From Hyaloraphidium curvatum (taxonomy: Eukaryota; Monoblepharomycota; Hyaloraphidiomycetes; Hyaloraphidiales; Hyaloraphidiaceae): a stretch of DNA of 64,000 bases. The stretch spans positions 558,001-622,000 of the forward strand of contig JAIVFI010000009.1 in the NCBI GenBank assembly GCA_025558095.1. Direction: 5' to 3'. Every line of letters starts with the position of its first letter. Position 1 is the first letter of the stretch. The notes below the pieces were generated by a model that was not told the DNA's origin, did no database searches, and saw only the letters and a program-made list of their open reading frames with translations. Position numbers and translations under genes: made by a program. Below are positions 63,845 through 64,000 of this stretch, piece after piece.

Positions 63845-64000
63845 AGCGTTGGTCTTTTGCTGCCTGCTGACCTGGTCAATTCGGCAGACTGATAGCATCA
63901 TACATTTGGCTAGACTGCGGCACCGAAATGATACACCTTATTGCTTAGACGATGCCATTGCTTAGACGACCCTTTAGTAGCCATATATAGCATGTCATTC

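Overview
The window reads as nuclear DNA of a fungus. It is GC-rich and gene-dense, with 37 protein genes in 64 kb. Most genes are split by very short introns, typically 49-70 nt, with GTGAGT/GTGGGT donors, CAG acceptors and CTGAC/CTRAY-like branch sites. The gene content is eukaryotic and fungal-like: RNA polymerase I A190, V-ATPase subunit a, GFA1, Spc24, Trm9, Rtc5, a Tca17/TRAPPC2L protein, FAT1 and DNPEP. A REX1-B protein, a stand-alone L-fucokinase domain, a hemerythrin-HHE protein, a class III extradiol dioxygenase and an ALMT/FUSC-like channel are unusual for Dikarya. I infer an early-diverging, perhaps zoosporic (chytrid- or monoblepharid-like) fungus. That assignment is an inference, not something the sequence proves.

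Layout. 1-12 kb: 5' part of a HAD protein (-), RPA190 (+), a single-pass membrane protein (-), TRM9 (+) with its 3' end overlapping a REX1-B gene (-), then SurE (-) and an extradiol dioxygenase (+) as a divergent pair. 12-24 kb: an unrecognised protein (-), an esterase (+), V-ATPase subunit a (+), a METTL21-like methyltransferase (-), a CAMK-type kinase (+), a FY-rich-domain protein (+), and aspartyl aminopeptidase (-) divergent from TRAPPC2L (+). 24-36 kb: RTC5 (-), an L-fucokinase-like GHMP kinase (+), a 1,700-residue golgin (-) and a zinc-finger protein (+). 36-50 kb: GFA1 (+), a probable organellar helical-repeat protein (+), an ALMT-like channel (-), a membrane-anchored PTP-like phosphatase (+), an unknown protein (-), ABHD11-like hydrolase (-), another alpha/beta hydrolase (+), a membrane protein (+) and ECHDC1 (+). 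50-64 kb: a small membrane protein (+), a hemerythrin (+), a membrane-anchored hydrolase (-), an SDR (-), SPC24 (+), a cyclase-family enzyme (+), FAT1-like acyl-CoA synthetase (-), a TauD-type dioxygenase (+) and a small acidic protein (+).

The genes are mostly housekeeping and sit as independent units in alternating orientation. There are many close divergent pairs (70-170 bp) and convergent pairs with tails 30-180 bp apart. I see no operon, transposon, CRISPR array, convincing tRNA or biosynthetic cluster. Two genes concern the V-ATPase (subunit a and Rtc5), and two concern CoA metabolism (ECHDC1, FAT1), but they are not adjacent. Exon structures were built by hand from splice motifs, reading-frame continuity and family knowledge. 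Nearly every junction closes in frame. The exceptions are stated in the entries, notably one TRAPPC2L junction and two GC-AG introns.

I did not find a convincing new multi-gene system. The points most worth a second look are the two GC-AG introns, the stand-alone fucokinase domain, the multidomain membrane hydrolase at 53.3-56.2 kb, the unfamiliar zinc-finger protein at 34.2 kb and the anchored HCX5R phosphatase at 43.2 kb.
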